Source: Tepidimonas ignava
Lineage (GTDB): Bacteria > Pseudomonadota > Gammaproteobacteria > Burkholderiales > Burkholderiaceae_C
NCBI RefSeq assembly: GCF_004342625.1
Contig: NZ_SMAH01000013.1
Span: 1-64,000, forward strand
Reading direction: 5' to 3'
Length of the DNA: 64,000 nucleotides
The position numbers and the translations under genes were made by a program. This document shows, one piece after another, positions 25,324-34,842 of the stretch. Within the stretch, counting starts at the first letter, position 1, and each line of letters begins with the position of its first letter. Under the pieces are notes generated by a model. That model had not been told where the DNA came from, searched no databases, and saw only the letters and a list, made by a program, of their open reading frames with translations.

Positions 25324-26574
25324 TCAGGACAGGGCACGCTGGCGCCACGCGGCCAGCGCCCCCAGCCACAGCGCCCCCGCCGAGAACACCAACCCCCGCT
25401 CCAGCCCCCCGGGGCCGTCGCCGATCCAACCCACCACCGTGGGGCCGACGATCTGCCCCAGCGCAAACACGATGGTGAACAGGCTGATGCCACGCGCCCA
25501 CTGCGCCGGCGGCAGGTTGTGGCGCACCAGCGCGGTGGTCGATGCCACCACGGACAAAAACACCGCGCCAAACAACACCCCAGAAGCCAGCACCAACGGC
25601 CAGGCATGGCCCAGCGCGGGCAGCAGCGTGGCCAGCCCCAACAGCGCGTTGAGGCGTGCCAGCGGCTGGCCATCGCGGTGACGGTCCAACAGCCCCGCCC
25701 ACAGGCGGGACGACAGCATCACCGCCACCCCCAGCAGGGTGTAAAACAGCGTGATCGCGCCACCGTCGACGCCGCGCTCGCGCAGCAGCGCGATGACAAA
25801 CGTCATGTAGCCGATGTAGCCAACGCCAAACATCGTGTAGCCCAGCAGCGCCGGCGCCAGCGCCCGCAGCAGCGCCAAGACGCCCAGCGCTGGCCCCGTG
25901 GTGGGTGCCGGGGTCGGCCCTGCTGTGCCGCCGGCAGCGTCCACCTCCAGGGCACGCCAACGCCGCCAGACCAGCACCAACCCCACGCACGCCAGCGCGC
26001 ACAGCGCCGCCAAACCCCACCAGGCCCACGCCCAGGCGTGCGCGCGCGGCCCGGCCCAGGCCAGCCACATCGGCACCGTCAGCGCCGACAGCGCAATGCC
26101 CAGCCCCACCCCACCGTAGTACACCCCCAGCAGCAGCCCGCCGTGGCGCGGCCACACCGGCCCAAGCCGTGCCGCCAGCAAACCACCGGCCACAAACACC
26201 CAGGCGCTGCACACCCCCGCGGCCCAACGCTGCACCAACAACACGGTATCGGCGGTCATCCAGCCCACCGCCGCCATCAGCAGCGCCGCCAACACCGCAC
26301 CGCCCAGCAGCACCGCGCCCACGCCCAGGCGGCGCATCAACCACGGCACCGTCAACGCCCCAACAAGGTAGCCCACCGCGTTGGCGGTGTTCATGGCCCC
26401 GGCCAGCAGGTAGCTCCAACCCAGATCAGCCCGCATCGGCGGCAGCAGCAAGCCGTAGGCAAAGCGCGTGATGCCCAGCGACACCGCCGCCGCCAACGCC
26501 AAGCCGGCGGCCAGCAGCACGCCACGATGCAGCGGCGGCGCGGGGCAAGCGGATCCCTGGGGTGTGGTCGACAT
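25324..26574 (-). CDS. YbfB/YjiJ-family MFS transporter
   Basis: 416 residues from MSTTPQGSACPA (26574), with twelve predicted membrane segments and the N-terminal ITRFAYGLLLPPMRADLGWS motif characteristic of the YbfB/YjiJ MFS family. A hydrophilic loop with Pro/Thr near 210-225 separates the two halves. Substrate unknown. It is divergent from the aminotransferase at 26617 with only 42 bases between, so they probably share regulation and perhaps a substrate. The frame remains open upstream of 26574 across the neighbouring gene; that part is not coding. Confidence 0.85.
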   Translation of the reverse strand: MSTTPQGSACPAPPLHRGVLLAAGLALAAAVSLGITRFAYGLLLPPMRADLGWSYLLAGAMNTANAVGYLVGALTVPWLMRRLGVGAVLLGGAVLAALLMAAVGWMTADTVLLVQRWAAGVCSAWVFVAGGLLAARLGPVWPRHGGLLLGVYYGGVGLGIALSALTVPMWLAWAGPRAHAWAWAWWGLAALCALACVGLVLVWRRWRALEVDAAGGTAGPTPAPTTGPALGVLALLRALAPALLGYTMFGVGYIGYMTFVIALLRERGVDGGAITLFYTLLGVAVMLSSRLWAGLLDRHRDGQPLARLNALLGLATLLPALGHAWPLVLASGVLFGAVFLSVVASTTALVRHNLPPAQWARGISLFTIVFALGQIVGPTVVGWIGDGPGGLERGLVFSAGALWLGALAAWRQRALS

Positions 26575-26616
26575 GGCCCTGCCATCGTAGCGGCTGGCGC
26601 CGTAAGCTGCTGTGCC

Positions 26617-27981
26617 ATGCACGACACCGTCGCCATCGACCCCGCACGCCTGCAAGCGCTGCTGCAGCGTGAGCGCGCGCACTTTGGGCGCCACCACCCT
26701 CGCAGCGTCGCGCTGTCGGCGCAAGCCCAACAGCACTACGTGTTTGGCGTGCCGCTGCACTGGATGCGAGACTGGCCCACCCCAGCGTCGCTGTTCGTCC
26801 AACACGCCCGCGGCGCCGATCTGACCTGCGTGGACGGTCACGGCTACGCCGATTTTTGCCTGGGCGACACTGGCGCGATGTTCGGCCATTCGCCCGAACC
26901 CGTGGCCGCGGCTGTGGCGGAGCAGGCCTGTCGGGGGCTGACCTGCATGCTGCCCGACGAACGCAGCGCGCAGGTGGGCCAATGGTTGGCCGAACGTTTT
27001 GGCCTACCCCGCTGGCAGTTGGCTATGACCGCCAGCGACGCCAACCGCTTTGTCATCCGCTGGGCGCGCGCGATCACCGCACGCCCCTACCTGGTTGTGT
27101 TTGATGGCTGTTACCACGGCGCCGTCGACGACACGCTGGTGGACCGTGACCCCGCTGGCGCAGGCAGCGTGCGCCGCCCGTCGGTGCTCGGCCAGGTGCA
27201 CGCGCACCATGCCTACACGCGCGTGGTGCCGTTCAACGATCTGGAGGCGCTGCACGACGCGCTGGCCGACGGTCAGGTGGCGGCGGTGCTGGCGGAGCCG
27301 GCGTTGACCAACTTTGGCCTGGTGCCCCCACAGCCGGGGTTCTGGGACACCGCGCAGGCGCTGTGCCAGCGCCACGGCACCCTGCTGGTGCTGGACGAGA
27401 CGCACACCCTGTCCACCGGCGTCGGGGGGTGGGCCCGCACGCACGGGCTGACGCCCGACCTGTGGGTGGCCGGCAAAGCGGTGGCCGGCGGCGTGCCGTG
27501 CGCCGTGTACGGCTGCACCGACGAGGTGGCGGCGCGCATGCAGCACGCCAAGGACACCGCGCCACCAGGCCACTCCGGCATCGGCACCACGCTCACCGCC
27601 AACGCGCTGGCGCTGGCCGCGCTGCACGCGGCGCTGCACCACCTGCACACCCCAGCCACCTACGCGGCCATGCAGGCATCGGCGGATGCTTTGGAGCACG
27701 GCCTGCGCCAGCGCCTGCAAGCACGCACGCTGCCGTGGACCCTGACGCGGCTGGGCGCACGCATGGAGCTGCAATTCACCCCCGCGACGCCCCGCAACGC
27801 GGATGACGTGCGCCGCCACCTGCAGCCCGCGTTGGAAGAAAGCCTGCACCTGACGCTGTTGAACCGCGGCGTGGTGCTGACGCCGTTTCACGGCATGATG
27901 CTGTGCTCACCCGCCACCGGCACGTCCCACGTACAGCGGCTGTTGCAGGCGTTCGACGACTGGCTCGACGCGCTGCTGTGA
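26617..27981 (+). CDS. Class III aminotransferase family protein, substrate unknown
   Basis: 454 residues resembling glutamate-1-semialdehyde-type aminotransferases: DFCLGDTGAMFGHSPEPV, AMTASDANRFVIRWARAIT, VFDGCYHGAVDD, LLVLDETHTLSTG and the PLP lysine in WVAGKAVAGGVP. The asparagine-rich SDANRF replaces the usual SGTEAN, a small departure in the cofactor-phosphate loop. It is not the heme-pathway enzyme: the context is wrong and the conserved hemL core differs. It pairs head-to-head with the MFS exporter/importer. A degradative or amine-tailoring role is possible but unproven. Confidence 0.8.
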   Translation: MHDTVAIDPARLQALLQRERAHFGRHHPRSVALSAQAQQHYVFGVPLHWMRDWPTPASLFVQHARGADLTCVDGHGYADFCLGDTGAMFGHSPEPVAAAVAEQACRGLTCMLPDERSAQVGQWLAERFGLPRWQLAMTASDANRFVIRWARAITARPYLVVFDGCYHGAVDDTLVDRDPAGAGSVRRPSVLGQVHAHHAYTRVVPFNDLEALHDALADGQVAAVLAEPALTNFGLVPPQPGFWDTAQALCQRHGTLLVLDETHTLSTGVGGWARTHGLTPDLWVAGKAVAGGVPCAVYGCTDEVAARMQHAKDTAPPGHSGIGTTLTANALALAALHAALHHLHTPATYAAMQASADALEHGLRQRLQARTLPWTLTRLGARMELQFTPATPRNADDVRRHLQPALEESLHLTLLNRGVVLTPFHGMMLCSPATGTSHVQRLLQAFDDWLDALL

Positions 27982-27994
27982 CAAGCGTGCGCCC

Positions 27995-28579
27995 TTACGC
28001 CCCAAGCCCAATGGGCGCCGGCGCCACCTCCAGGATGCGCTGGAACAACCGCTCGTAGGCCGGAGCGGGCGCGTGGCCCGTCAGTGGGTCGCGGTTGGCG
28101 GCGAAAGCCTCGTCCAGCGCCTGCCAATCTTCCGGCGTCAGCAGGCGCTGCGCCGCGGGCAGAATCTGTTGCTCCTCCAGCCGCATGTGCTCGAGGTAAA
28201 AGTTCAGGTAGCGCTCGCAGGCCTGCACAAAGGCCTCGCGGCGCTCCTCGCCCAACCACTCCCACGCCAGCAGCAGGTGTTGCAGCTCGCGCACCTGCTG
28301 CTCACCTCGCATGTGATCCTGCTCCAGGCGGGCGATCACGGGCAACAGCTCGGCGTCGCGCTTGGCCACGCACGGAAACAACAGGTCCGACTCCTTTGGG
28401 TGGTGTAGCCGCTCCGGGAACTCGTCGATGTAAAACAACATCGCCCGCACCGTGTCGAAAAACCGCTGCCGATCGGACGCCTCGGGGCCACGGCGGATCA
28501 ACCACAGCAGCGACTGCAACATCGCCGCCAGCGCGGCGTGCTCGTCACGAATGATGCGCAAGGACGCGGGGGTGGACAT
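27995..28579 (-). CDS. Hemerythrin domain protein
   Basis: 194 residues. Four-helix HHE fold with iron ligands in IRDEHAALAAML, FPERLHHPKESDLLFPCV, LEQDHMRGEQQV and NFYLEHMRLEEQQILP. No signal peptide or membrane segment, so it is a cytoplasmic di-iron oxygen- or NO-binding protein. A palindromic FNR-like box (TTGACCCAGGTCAA) lies about 99 bases upstream, inside the end of copA. It may buffer oxygen or NO under microaerobic conditions, or serve copper and iron stress given the neighbouring copA. Confidence 0.88.
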   Translation of the reverse strand: MSTPASLRIIRDEHAALAAMLQSLLWLIRRGPEASDRQRFFDTVRAMLFYIDEFPERLHHPKESDLLFPCVAKRDAELLPVIARLEQDHMRGEQQVRELQHLLLAWEWLGEERREAFVQACERYLNFYLEHMRLEEQQILPAAQRLLTPEDWQALDEAFAANRDPLTGHAPAPAYERLFQRILEVAPAPIGLGA

Positions 28580-28671
28580 GGGGACTCAGCTCCTCGGACA
28601 CGGCGCGCCCCGACCGAAGGTCCGCGGGCGCGGCAGACCTTGCAGCTTGCCGGCAAGCCCGCCCTGGCGGT

Positions 28672-28685
28672 TTGACCCAGGTCAA
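28672..28685. promoter_or_regulatory. FNR-like palindrome upstream of the hemerythrin gene
   Basis: TTGACCCAGGTCAA is a perfect dyad, one symmetric base change per half-site from TTGAT-N4-ATCAA. It overlaps the copA stop codon and sits about 99 bases before the hemerythrin start, almost the same offset as the box before aer. A second perfect palindrome, GCTTGCCGGCAAGC (28645-28658), follows. Confidence 0.5.
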
Positions 28686-30982
28686 CGGCCGTGTTCGGGC
28701 CGCCAGCGTGTCAGCAGCAACGCGTTGCTGACCACGCTGACCGAGCTGGCGGCCATCGCGGCACCGGCCCACACCGGGTCCAGCATCCCCAGCGCCGCCA
28801 GCGGAATGCCCGCGGCGTTGTAAACAAACGCCCAAAAGAGGTTTTGCCGGATCTTGCGCACCGTGCGCGTGGCAATGTCCAGCGCCGCCACCACCAGCCG
28901 CGGGTCGCCACGCAGCAGGGTGATGCCCGCCGCGTGCATCGCGACGTCGGTGCCATTGCCCATGGCCAGCCCGACATCGGCCGCGGCCAGCGCCGGGGCG
29001 TCGTTGACACCGTCGCCGACCATCGCCACCGGGCCATGGCGCTGGCGCAACGTGGCCACCAGCGCCGCCTTGTCACCGGGCAAAACCTCGGCGTGCACTT
29101 CACCCGCTTCGGGCCGCAGGCCCAGGCGGCGCGCCATCGCCTCGGCCGCGGGGCGCTGGTCACCCGACACCATCGCCAACGCCAACCCGCGCGAGCGCAG
29201 CGCTTGCAACGCTTCGATCGCGCCAGGTTTGGGCTCGTCGGCGAACGCCAGCAGGGCCAACAGGCGCCAGCGGCCTTCGTGTTGCCACGCCAGCACCGAC
29301 ACCGTCGCCCCCGCCGCTTGCTGGGCGCGCCGCGCCTGGGCCCACCCCGGGGGCCAGGCCGCCTCGTTGGCCAGCGCTGGCTCCAGTTCCGCCAACCAGG
29401 CCAAGCTGCCCAACGCCAGCGGCACGCCCTCCACCCAGCCGCGCACCCCCCGCCCAGGGACGGTTTGCACATCCACCGCGGGGGCCAGCTTGGCCGCATC
29501 CACCGCCGCCAACACCGCCTGTGCCAACGGGTGGCTGCTGCCCTGCTGCAGCGCCGCTGCCGTGCGCAACGCCGCAGCTTCGTCCACCCCAGGCGCCGGG
29601 TGCACCGCCACCAGCCTTGGGTGGCCCACGGTCAACGTGCCTGTCTTGTCAAACGCCACCACCCGCACGTGGGGCGCCAGCTCCAGCGCCTGCGCGTCCT
29701 TGACCAGGATGCCGTGCCGCGCCGCGGCCCCAGTGCCGGCCATGATCGCGGTGGGCGTGGCCAACCCCAGCGCGCACGGGCACGCGATCACCAGCACCGC
29801 CACCGCATGCAACACGGCTTGTTCCACGGCCGCGCCAGCCCACCACCACCAACCCAGCGCCGTCAGCAGCGCGATGACCACCACGACCGGCACGAACACC
29901 GCGGCCACCTGATCGACCAGCCGCTGCACGGGCGGCTTGCCTGCCTGCGCGTCTTGCACCAACGCGATGATGCGTTGCAGCGTCGACGCCGCCCCCGTGG
30001 CGGTCACGCGCACCTCCACAGTCCCTTCGCCGTTGACACTGCCGCCCAGCACACGGTCGCCCACGCCACGGGCCAGCGGCAGGGGCTCACCCGTCAGCAT
30101 CGACTCGTCCACCTGGGTCTGCCCGGCTTCGATGACGCCGTCCGCAGGAATGCGCTCGCCCGCGCGCACCAGCACCCGGTCGCCGGGCAGCAGCTCGGCC
30201 ACGGGAATATCCTGCATCTCGTCGCGCCGCACGCCGTCGGGCAACAGGTGCGCCACGTCAGGGCGCAACGCCTGCAGCGCGCGAATCGCCTGGGTGGTGC
30301 GTCGGCGCGCACGAAGCTCCAACCATTTGCCCAGCCGCACCAGCGCGATCACCACCGCCGCGGCTTCGTAGTACAGATGCGGCTCGTGGCCAGCGGGCGC
30401 CCGCCACCACAACCAGGTGCTCATGCCCCAAGCGGCGCTGGTGCCCAGCGCCACCAACAACTCCATGTTGCCGCTGCCATGGCGCAGCGCCTGCCAGCCG
30501 GCACGGTAAAACCGCCAACCCAGTCCCAACTGCACCGGCGTGGCCAGCGCAAACTGCCACCAGGCCGGCAACATCAGGTGCTGGCCCCAGACCAGCGCCA
30601 CCATCGGCAACACCAGCGGTGCGGCCAGCAGCAACCCCAGCGCCACCCACCAGCCTTCCTGGCGCAGCTCGCGCTGGGCACGCTGCTCATCCGCGTCATC
30701 GGCCTGCACCGCGCGGGGCTCGTAGCCGGCGTCGCGCACCGCCCGCTGCAGGCGCGCCAACAGCACCGCGGGATCATCCCCCGCGCGCACCGTCACGCGC
30801 GCTTGTTCGGTGGCCAGGTTGACCTGGGCCTGCACCACCCCCGGCACCCGGCTCAGCGCCCGCTCGACACGCGCCACGCACGACGCGCATGTCATACCGC
30901 CGATACCCAGGTCGCATTGCTGGAGCGGCGCCGCCGCGTCCAGCGCTGCAGCACCCACCTCCTGATCGTGATCGTCACTCAT
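28682..30982 (-). CDS. copA: P1B-type copper-exporting ATPase
   Basis: 766 residues from [10 protein letters not shown] (30982). One N-terminal metal-binding domain (GMTCASC, about 30-36), eight membrane segments with the transport motif CPC (IACPCALG), phosphorylation site DKTGT, ATP-binding SSHPLA, hinge GDGVNDAPA, and the membrane residues YN and [11 protein letters not shown] that mark Cu(I) pumps. It exports Cu(I) from the cytoplasm. It is divergent from the chaperone copZ, 111 bases apart, so the two share a promoter region. I could not identify a clear CueR or CsoR site there. Confidence 0.95.
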   Translation of the reverse strand: MSDDHDQEVGAAALDAAAPLQQCDLGIGGMTCASCVARVERALSRVPGVVQAQVNLATEQARVTVRAGDDPAVLLARLQRAVRDAGYEPRAVQADDADEQRAQRELRQEGWWVALGLLLAAPLVLPMVALVWGQHLMLPAWWQFALATPVQLGLGWRFYRAGWQALRHGSGNMELLVALGTSAAWGMSTWLWWRAPAGHEPHLYYEAAAVVIALVRLGKWLELRARRRTTQAIRALQALRPDVAHLLPDGVRRDEMQDIPVAELLPGDRVLVRAGERIPADGVIEAGQTQVDESMLTGEPLPLARGVGDRVLGGSVNGEGTVEVRVTATGAASTLQRIIALVQDAQAGKPPVQRLVDQVAAVFVPVVVVIALLTALGWWWWAGAAVEQAVLHAVAVLVIACPCALGLATPTAIMAGTGAAARHGILVKDAQALELAPHVRVVAFDKTGTLTVGHPRLVAVHPAPGVDEAAALRTAAALQQGSSHPLAQAVLAAVDAAKLAPAVDVQTVPGRGVRGWVEGVPLALGSLAWLAELEPALANEAAWPPGWAQARRAQQAAGATVSVLAWQHEGRWRLLALLAFADEPKPGAIEALQALRSRGLALAMVSGDQRPAAEAMARRLGLRPEAGEVHAEVLPGDKAALVATLRQRHGPVAMVGDGVNDAPALAAADVGLAMGNGTDVAMHAAGITLLRGDPRLVVAALDIATRTVRKIRQNLFWAFVYNAAGIPLAALGMLDPVWAGAAMAASSVSVVSNALLLTRWRPEHGR

Positions 30983-31093
30983 GGCCCAACCATCGTACTG
31001 CAAGGGCGCCTGTCCCTATCATGCCGACAGGACGGCGGCCCTGACAGCGTCGCGGTCCGTCAACCCCTCATTCTGAGTGAAAGGAGTTTTGCC

Positions 31094-31291
31094 ATGCAAC
31101 ACGAGTTCAGCGTCCAAGGCATGTCGTGCCAGCACTGTGTCAAGGCCATCGAGCGTGCCGTGCGCGCGCTCGACACCCAGGCCCGCGTCGAGGTTGACCT
31201 GGCCCAGCAGCGCGTGCGCGTGGCCTCGGACCAACCACGCGCGGCGCTGGCGCAAGCCATCCGCGCCGAGGGCTACACCATCGTGGAATAA
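31094..31291 (+). CDS. copZ: Copper chaperone, HMA domain
   Basis: 65 residues, a single heavy-metal-associated domain with the metal site GMSCQHC (about 9-15) and the beta-alpha-beta fold ending in AEGYTIVE. Ribosome site AAGGAG. It delivers Cu(I) to CopA, divergently encoded next door. The gene is followed by the unusual DnaA-box region. Confidence 0.93.
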   Translation: MQHEFSVQGMSCQHCVKAIERAVRALDTQARVEVDLAQQRVRVASDQPRAALAQAIRAEGYTIVE

Positions 31292-31302
31292 CGACAACGA
31301 CC

Positions 31303-31537
31303 TGTGGATAAAACCGTGGACAACGCCAGCACAAGCGCGACGTTGTCCACATCCACACGGCTTTCAAGCACGATACCCCCACTCGCACACACCGCTACCG
31401 AGCCCCTGACCACAGACCCTTACGTTCAACAAATATATGTTTTATAAATAGAATTTTGGCTTGTCCACATCTTGGTGCAGCCTTCTATCTGCTACCACCA
31501 CCGCCAAGAGACTAATACCCTGGTGAACGTGGACAAC
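31303..31537. other. Cluster of DnaA-box-like sequences with an AT-rich stretch
   Basis: This occupies most of the 324 bases between copZ and minC. It holds a perfect DnaA box TTATCCACA (minus strand, 31303-31311) and four relatives: TTGTCCACG (minus, 31315-31323), TTGTCCACA (plus, 31343-31351), TTGTCCACA (plus, 31461-31469) and TTGTCCACG (minus, 31528-31536). Between boxes three and four lies the only strongly AT-rich segment in the region (31425-31457: AACAAATATATG, TTTTATAAATAG). Two boxes also form a 10-bp inverted repeat (31316-31325 with 31341-31350). This resembles a replication origin or a DnaA-controlled region. No dnaA gene is in the window. Confidence 0.6.
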
Positions 31538-31615
31538 TCCAACATCAGCGACGACCAGCCTGCCCTCAATACCTCGCAACGACGCTGCTAAGATGCGCGC
31601 CTGTCACGTCGCACC

Positions 31616-32350
31616 ATGAACAGCAGCGCATCGTCCACCGCCATCGACATTCGCCCCACCACGTGGGCGATGCTGAGCGCACGTTTGCGCGGCGGCTACG
31701 TCGACGCGGTGCTGCACGAGCTTCAGCAGCGCTACGGCGACAGCCCTGGCTTTTTCGAAAACGAACCCGTGGTGCTGGACCTGAGTGGCTGGCCCACGGT
31801 GGCCGACCCCACGCCGCTGGAAGTGGACGCGTTGTTGCGGGCGCTGCGTCACGTGGGGCTGCAGCCACTGGGCTACCGTGACGCGTCGGGCCAGTGGCCA
31901 ACCTTGCTGCAACACCATGGGTTGTGCGACGCGGGGCCAGCACCCACCGAACCCAAACGGCCAACCCCCTCAGCACCCGCCACGCCAGTGCCAGCCCCAG
32001 AGCCCGCGTCGGCGATGGTCGTTGACCGGCCTTTGCGCTCAGGCCAGCAGGTGTACGCCCGGGGGCGTGACCTGGTGGTGTTGGCGGCGGTCAACCCCGG
32101 CGCGGAAGTCATCGCCGACGGTCATGTGCACGTTTACGCGCCCTTGCGTGGCCGGGCGCTGGCGGGCGCCCGCGGCGACGCGACGGCACGCATTTTCACG
32201 CTGTCCCTGCAGGCCGAGCTGGTGTCGATCGCGGGGGTGTACCAAACCGCTGAGCATGGCTGGCCCGACACGGTGCACGGCCGCGCCACGCAGGTGCGGT
32301 TGGTCAGCGAAGCGGGCGCCGACAAGCTGTTGTTCGAACCTTTGAACTGA
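31616..32350 (+). CDS. minC: Septum site-determining protein MinC
   Basis: 244 residues. N-terminal FtsZ-inhibiting domain (about 1-105), a Pro/Ala-rich linker (about 110-140), and the C-terminal beta-helix that binds MinD and dimerises ([40 protein letters not shown]). It blocks FtsZ assembly away from midcell. First gene of minCDE, directly downstream of the DnaA-box region. Confidence 0.95.
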   Translation: MNSSASSTAIDIRPTTWAMLSARLRGGYVDAVLHELQQRYGDSPGFFENEPVVLDLSGWPTVADPTPLEVDALLRALRHVGLQPLGYRDASGQWPTLLQHHGLCDAGPAPTEPKRPTPSAPATPVPAPEPASAMVVDRPLRSGQQVYARGRDLVVLAAVNPGAEVIADGHVHVYAPLRGRALAGARGDATARIFTLSLQAELVSIAGVYQTAEHGWPDTVHGRATQVRLVSEAGADKLLFEPLN

Positions 32351-32372
32351 ACTTTTTTCGAGAGCGTTACCC

Positions 32373-33188
32373 ATGGCCAAGATCGTCGTCGTCACCTCCG
32401 GCAAAGGCGGCGTGGGCAAAACCACGACCAGCGCCTCGTTCGCCACCGGGCTTGCGCTCAAGGGCCACAAGACCGTTGTCATCGACTTCGACGTGGGCTT
32501 GCGCAACCTCGACCTCATCATGGGCTGCGAGCGGCGGGTCGTGTACGACTTTGTCAACGTCATCCAGGGCGAGGCCAACCTGCACCAGGCGCTGATCCGC
32601 GACAAACAGGTCGACAGCCTGTACGTGCTGGCCGCCAGCCAAACGCGCGACAAAGAAGCGCTCAAGCAAGAGGGCGTGGAGCGCGTGCTCAACGACTTGC
32701 TGGCGATGGGGTTCGAGTACATCGTGTGCGACTCGCCGGCGGGCATCGAAACCGGCGCGCTGATGGCGATGCACTACGCCGACGAAGCCCTGGTGGTGAC
32801 CAACCCCGAAGTGTCGTCGGTGCGCGACTCCGACCGCATCTTGGGGATGCTGGCGTCCAAAACGCGCCGTGCCATCGAAGGCCGCGAGCCGGTCAAGGAA
32901 CACTTGCTGATCACGCGCTACAACCCCAACCGCGTGCAAGAGGGGCAGATGCTGTCGTTGCAGGATATTCAGGACATCCTGCGCATCCCGCTCATCGGCG
33001 TCATCCCCGAGAGCGAAGCGGTGCTCAACGCTTCCAACCAGGGGGTGCCAGCGATCCACCTGCACGGCACCGACGTGTCGGAAGCCTACAAGGACGTGAT
33101 CGAGCGTTTCCTGGGCCACGAGCGCCCGCTGCGCTTCGTCGAGGCGGAAAAACCCAGCTTCTTCAAACGCCTGTTTGGCGGGAGGTAA
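32373..33188 (+). CDS. minD: Cell division ATPase MinD
   Basis: 271 residues. Deviant Walker [10 protein letters not shown] (about 11-19), switch region [12 protein letters not shown] and a C-terminal amphipathic helix SFFKRLFGG that binds membrane. It oscillates with MinE and recruits MinC. 22 bases after minC. Confidence 0.98.
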   Translation: MAKIVVVTSGKGGVGKTTTSASFATGLALKGHKTVVIDFDVGLRNLDLIMGCERRVVYDFVNVIQGEANLHQALIRDKQVDSLYVLAASQTRDKEALKQEGVERVLNDLLAMGFEYIVCDSPAGIETGALMAMHYADEALVVTNPEVSSVRDSDRILGMLASKTRRAIEGREPVKEHLLITRYNPNRVQEGQMLSLQDIQDILRIPLIGVIPESEAVLNASNQGVPAIHLHGTDVSEAYKDVIERFLGHERPLRFVEAEKPSFFKRLFGGR

Positions 33189-33193
33189 GCGCC

Positions 33194-33457
33194 GTGTCGC
33201 TGCTGTCGTTTTTGCTGGGCGAAAAGAAAAAAACCGCCGCGGTGGCCAAGGAGCGGCTGCAGATCATCCTGGCGCACGAGCGTGCCGGCCGCAACCCTGG
33301 CGCGCCTGACTACCTGCCGGCGTTGCAGCGGGACCTGGTCGCGGTGATCAGCAAATACATCGCCATCCATCCGGACGACATCAAGGTCAACCTCGAGCGC
33401 CACGACAACCTGGAGGTGCTGGAGGTCAAGATCGAGCTGCCCGAGGCGCGCGCGTGA
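33194..33457 (+). CDS. minE: Cell division topological factor MinE
   Basis: 87 residues from a GTG start with ribosome site GGGAGGT. N-terminal membrane/MinD-binding segment [15 protein letters not shown] and [13 protein letters not shown], then the dimerising topological domain [15 protein letters not shown]. It stimulates MinD ATPase. Its stop overlaps the start of the next gene (GTGA). Confidence 0.96.
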   Translation: MSLLSFLLGEKKKTAAVAKERLQIILAHERAGRNPGAPDYLPALQRDLVAVISKYIAIHPDDIKVNLERHDNLEVLEVKIELPEARA

Positions 33458-33756
33458 CCAGCAGCGTGTGGGTCGAGGCGGTGGGCGCCGCCGCGGCAAC
33501 GCTGACCACCGTCAGCTTCGTGCCGCAGGCGTGGCTGACGTGGCGTACGCGCGACGTCAGTGGCATTTCGGTCGGCATGTACAGCGCGTTCGCGCTGGGT
33601 GTGGCGCTGTGGCTGCTGTACGGGGTGCTGATTGGCTCGTGGCCCATCATCGTTGCCAACGTCATCACGTTGACGCTGGCGCTGGCCATTTTGGTGATGC
33701 GGTTGCGCTACGGCGGCCAGGCACCCCCGTCGGTTTCGGCGCAGCCTAAACGCTAA
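33454..33756 (+). CDS. SemiSWEET family (PQ-loop) transporter
   Basis: 100 residues from a GTG that overlaps the minE stop. Three membrane helices with the PQ motif in [21 protein letters not shown] and a [16 protein letters not shown] second helix. SemiSWEETs work as dimers and pass small sugars. The coding overlap makes it translationally coupled to minE, an unexpected partner. Substrate unknown. Confidence 0.88.
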   Translation: MTSSVWVEAVGAAAATLTTVSFVPQAWLTWRTRDVSGISVGMYSAFALGVALWLLYGVLIGSWPIIVANVITLTLALAILVMRLRYGGQAPPSVSAQPKR

Positions 33757-33807
33757 TGCGCGCGAGGCCTGTGGCTGCGGGGCCCGTTGTTCACACGGTA
33801 TCGCCAG

Positions 33808-34842
33808 CTACGGATGGGCAACCGCGGCCGCCGCGCGCTGCAAGCGGTCGCGCACACCGTCCCAAGCGGGGTCGGCTGGCGGGGTTTCGACCCAGATCAG
33901 GCGCGTGTGACCATCGTCCAGCGTGCGCAGGGTGGCAAACAGCTCGCGCGCAGCCGCTTCGGCGTCGTGCGGCATGGGTTGCAGCCGCACATGGGGGCTG
34001 ATGCAGCGCAGCGGGCTGCGGTGGTACACCGCGATGCCCTGGGCCTGCGCGCCCAGCAAGTCCAGCGCCGTTTGCAGCGCCTGGGCGTCCATCAGGCGCA
34101 CCTTGGCCTCGGGGGCGTAGTGCGAGCTCAGCGTACCGGCCGCACGGGGGGCGTGGGCGTCGCGGTCGCCCACCGGCATGCCGCACGCCTGCTGCAAGGT
34201 AGCGCGGCCGATCATGCCGGGACGCAGCAGCACCGGGTGGCCGCGGGTGCAGTCCACGATGGTGGACTCAATGCCCACCGGGCAAGGGCCGCCATCCAGA
34301 ATCAACAGTTCGTCGTCGTGCAGGTGCCCGAGTTCGGCCCGCACGTGCTCGGCGCGCGTCGGGCTGACGCGGCCAAAGCGGTTGGCACTCGGGGCGGCCA
34401 AGCCGAGCAGGCCGGCGGCGCGGGCGGCGCGCAGCAGCGCCTGCGCCACGGGGTGGCTTGGGCAGCGTAACCCGATCGAGGCTTGACCGCCCGCCGCGGC
34501 GTCGGCCACGCCTGGGCGGCGCGGCAGGATCAACGTCAGGGGGCCAGGCCAAAAACGCGCCATCAGCGCCTGCGCAAACGCCGGTACCTCTGCGGCGTAG
34601 TGCTGCACGGCCTGCGCGCGGGCGTCGTCGTCGTCCCCGGCCACGTGCACGATCAGCGGATGGTCGCTGGGGCGCCCCTTGGCGGCGAAGATGCGCGCCA
34701 CCGCCGCTGCGTCGTCGGCGTGGGCGGCCAAGCCGTACACGGTCTCGGTCGGCATGGCCACGAGGGTGCCCGCGGCCAGCCGCTGCACCGCGGTGGCCAG
34801 CACCTGCGCATCCAGGCTGCGCGCGTCCAGCGTCAGCGCCAT
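33808..34842 (-). CDS. tsaC: L-threonylcarbamoyladenylate synthase (Sua5 type)
   Basis: 344 residues. The N-terminal YrdC fold (about 10-210: MPTETVYGLAAHADD, KGRPSDHPLIVHV, PSANRFGRVSPTRAEHV) catalyses formation of threonylcarbamoyl-AMP for the tRNA t6A modification. The C-terminal Sua5 domain (about 235-340) makes this the long form. It overlaps the 3' end of purK by 10 bases and so is co-transcribed with purE-purK. Confidence 0.93.
   Translation of the reverse strand: MALTLDARSLDAQVLATAVQRLAAGTLVAMPTETVYGLAAHADDAAAVARIFAAKGRPSDHPLIVHVAGDDDDARAQAVQHYAAEVPAFAQALMARFWPGPLTLILPRRPGVADAAAGGQASIGLRCPSHPVAQALLRAARAAGLLGLAAPSANRFGRVSPTRAEHVRAELGHLHDDELLILDGGPCPVGIESTIVDCTRGHPVLLRPGMIGRATLQQACGMPVGDRDAHAPRAAGTLSSHYAPEAKVRLMDAQALQTALDLLGAQAQGIAVYHRSPLRCISPHVRLQPMPHDAEAAARELFATLRTLDDGHTRLIWVETPPADPAWDGVRDRLQRAAAAVAHP

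Noticed and set aside
31010-31030. CTGTC...GACAG dyad in the copA-copZ promoter region
   Set aside because: Only five-base arms, and it does not match known copper-regulator sites (CueR, CsoR, CopY). Too weak to call an operator.
28691-31291. 866-residue plus-strand open frame opposite copA that ends in copZ
   Set aside because: Only its last 65 codons (copZ) have family motifs and a ribosome site. The rest is antisense to copA.
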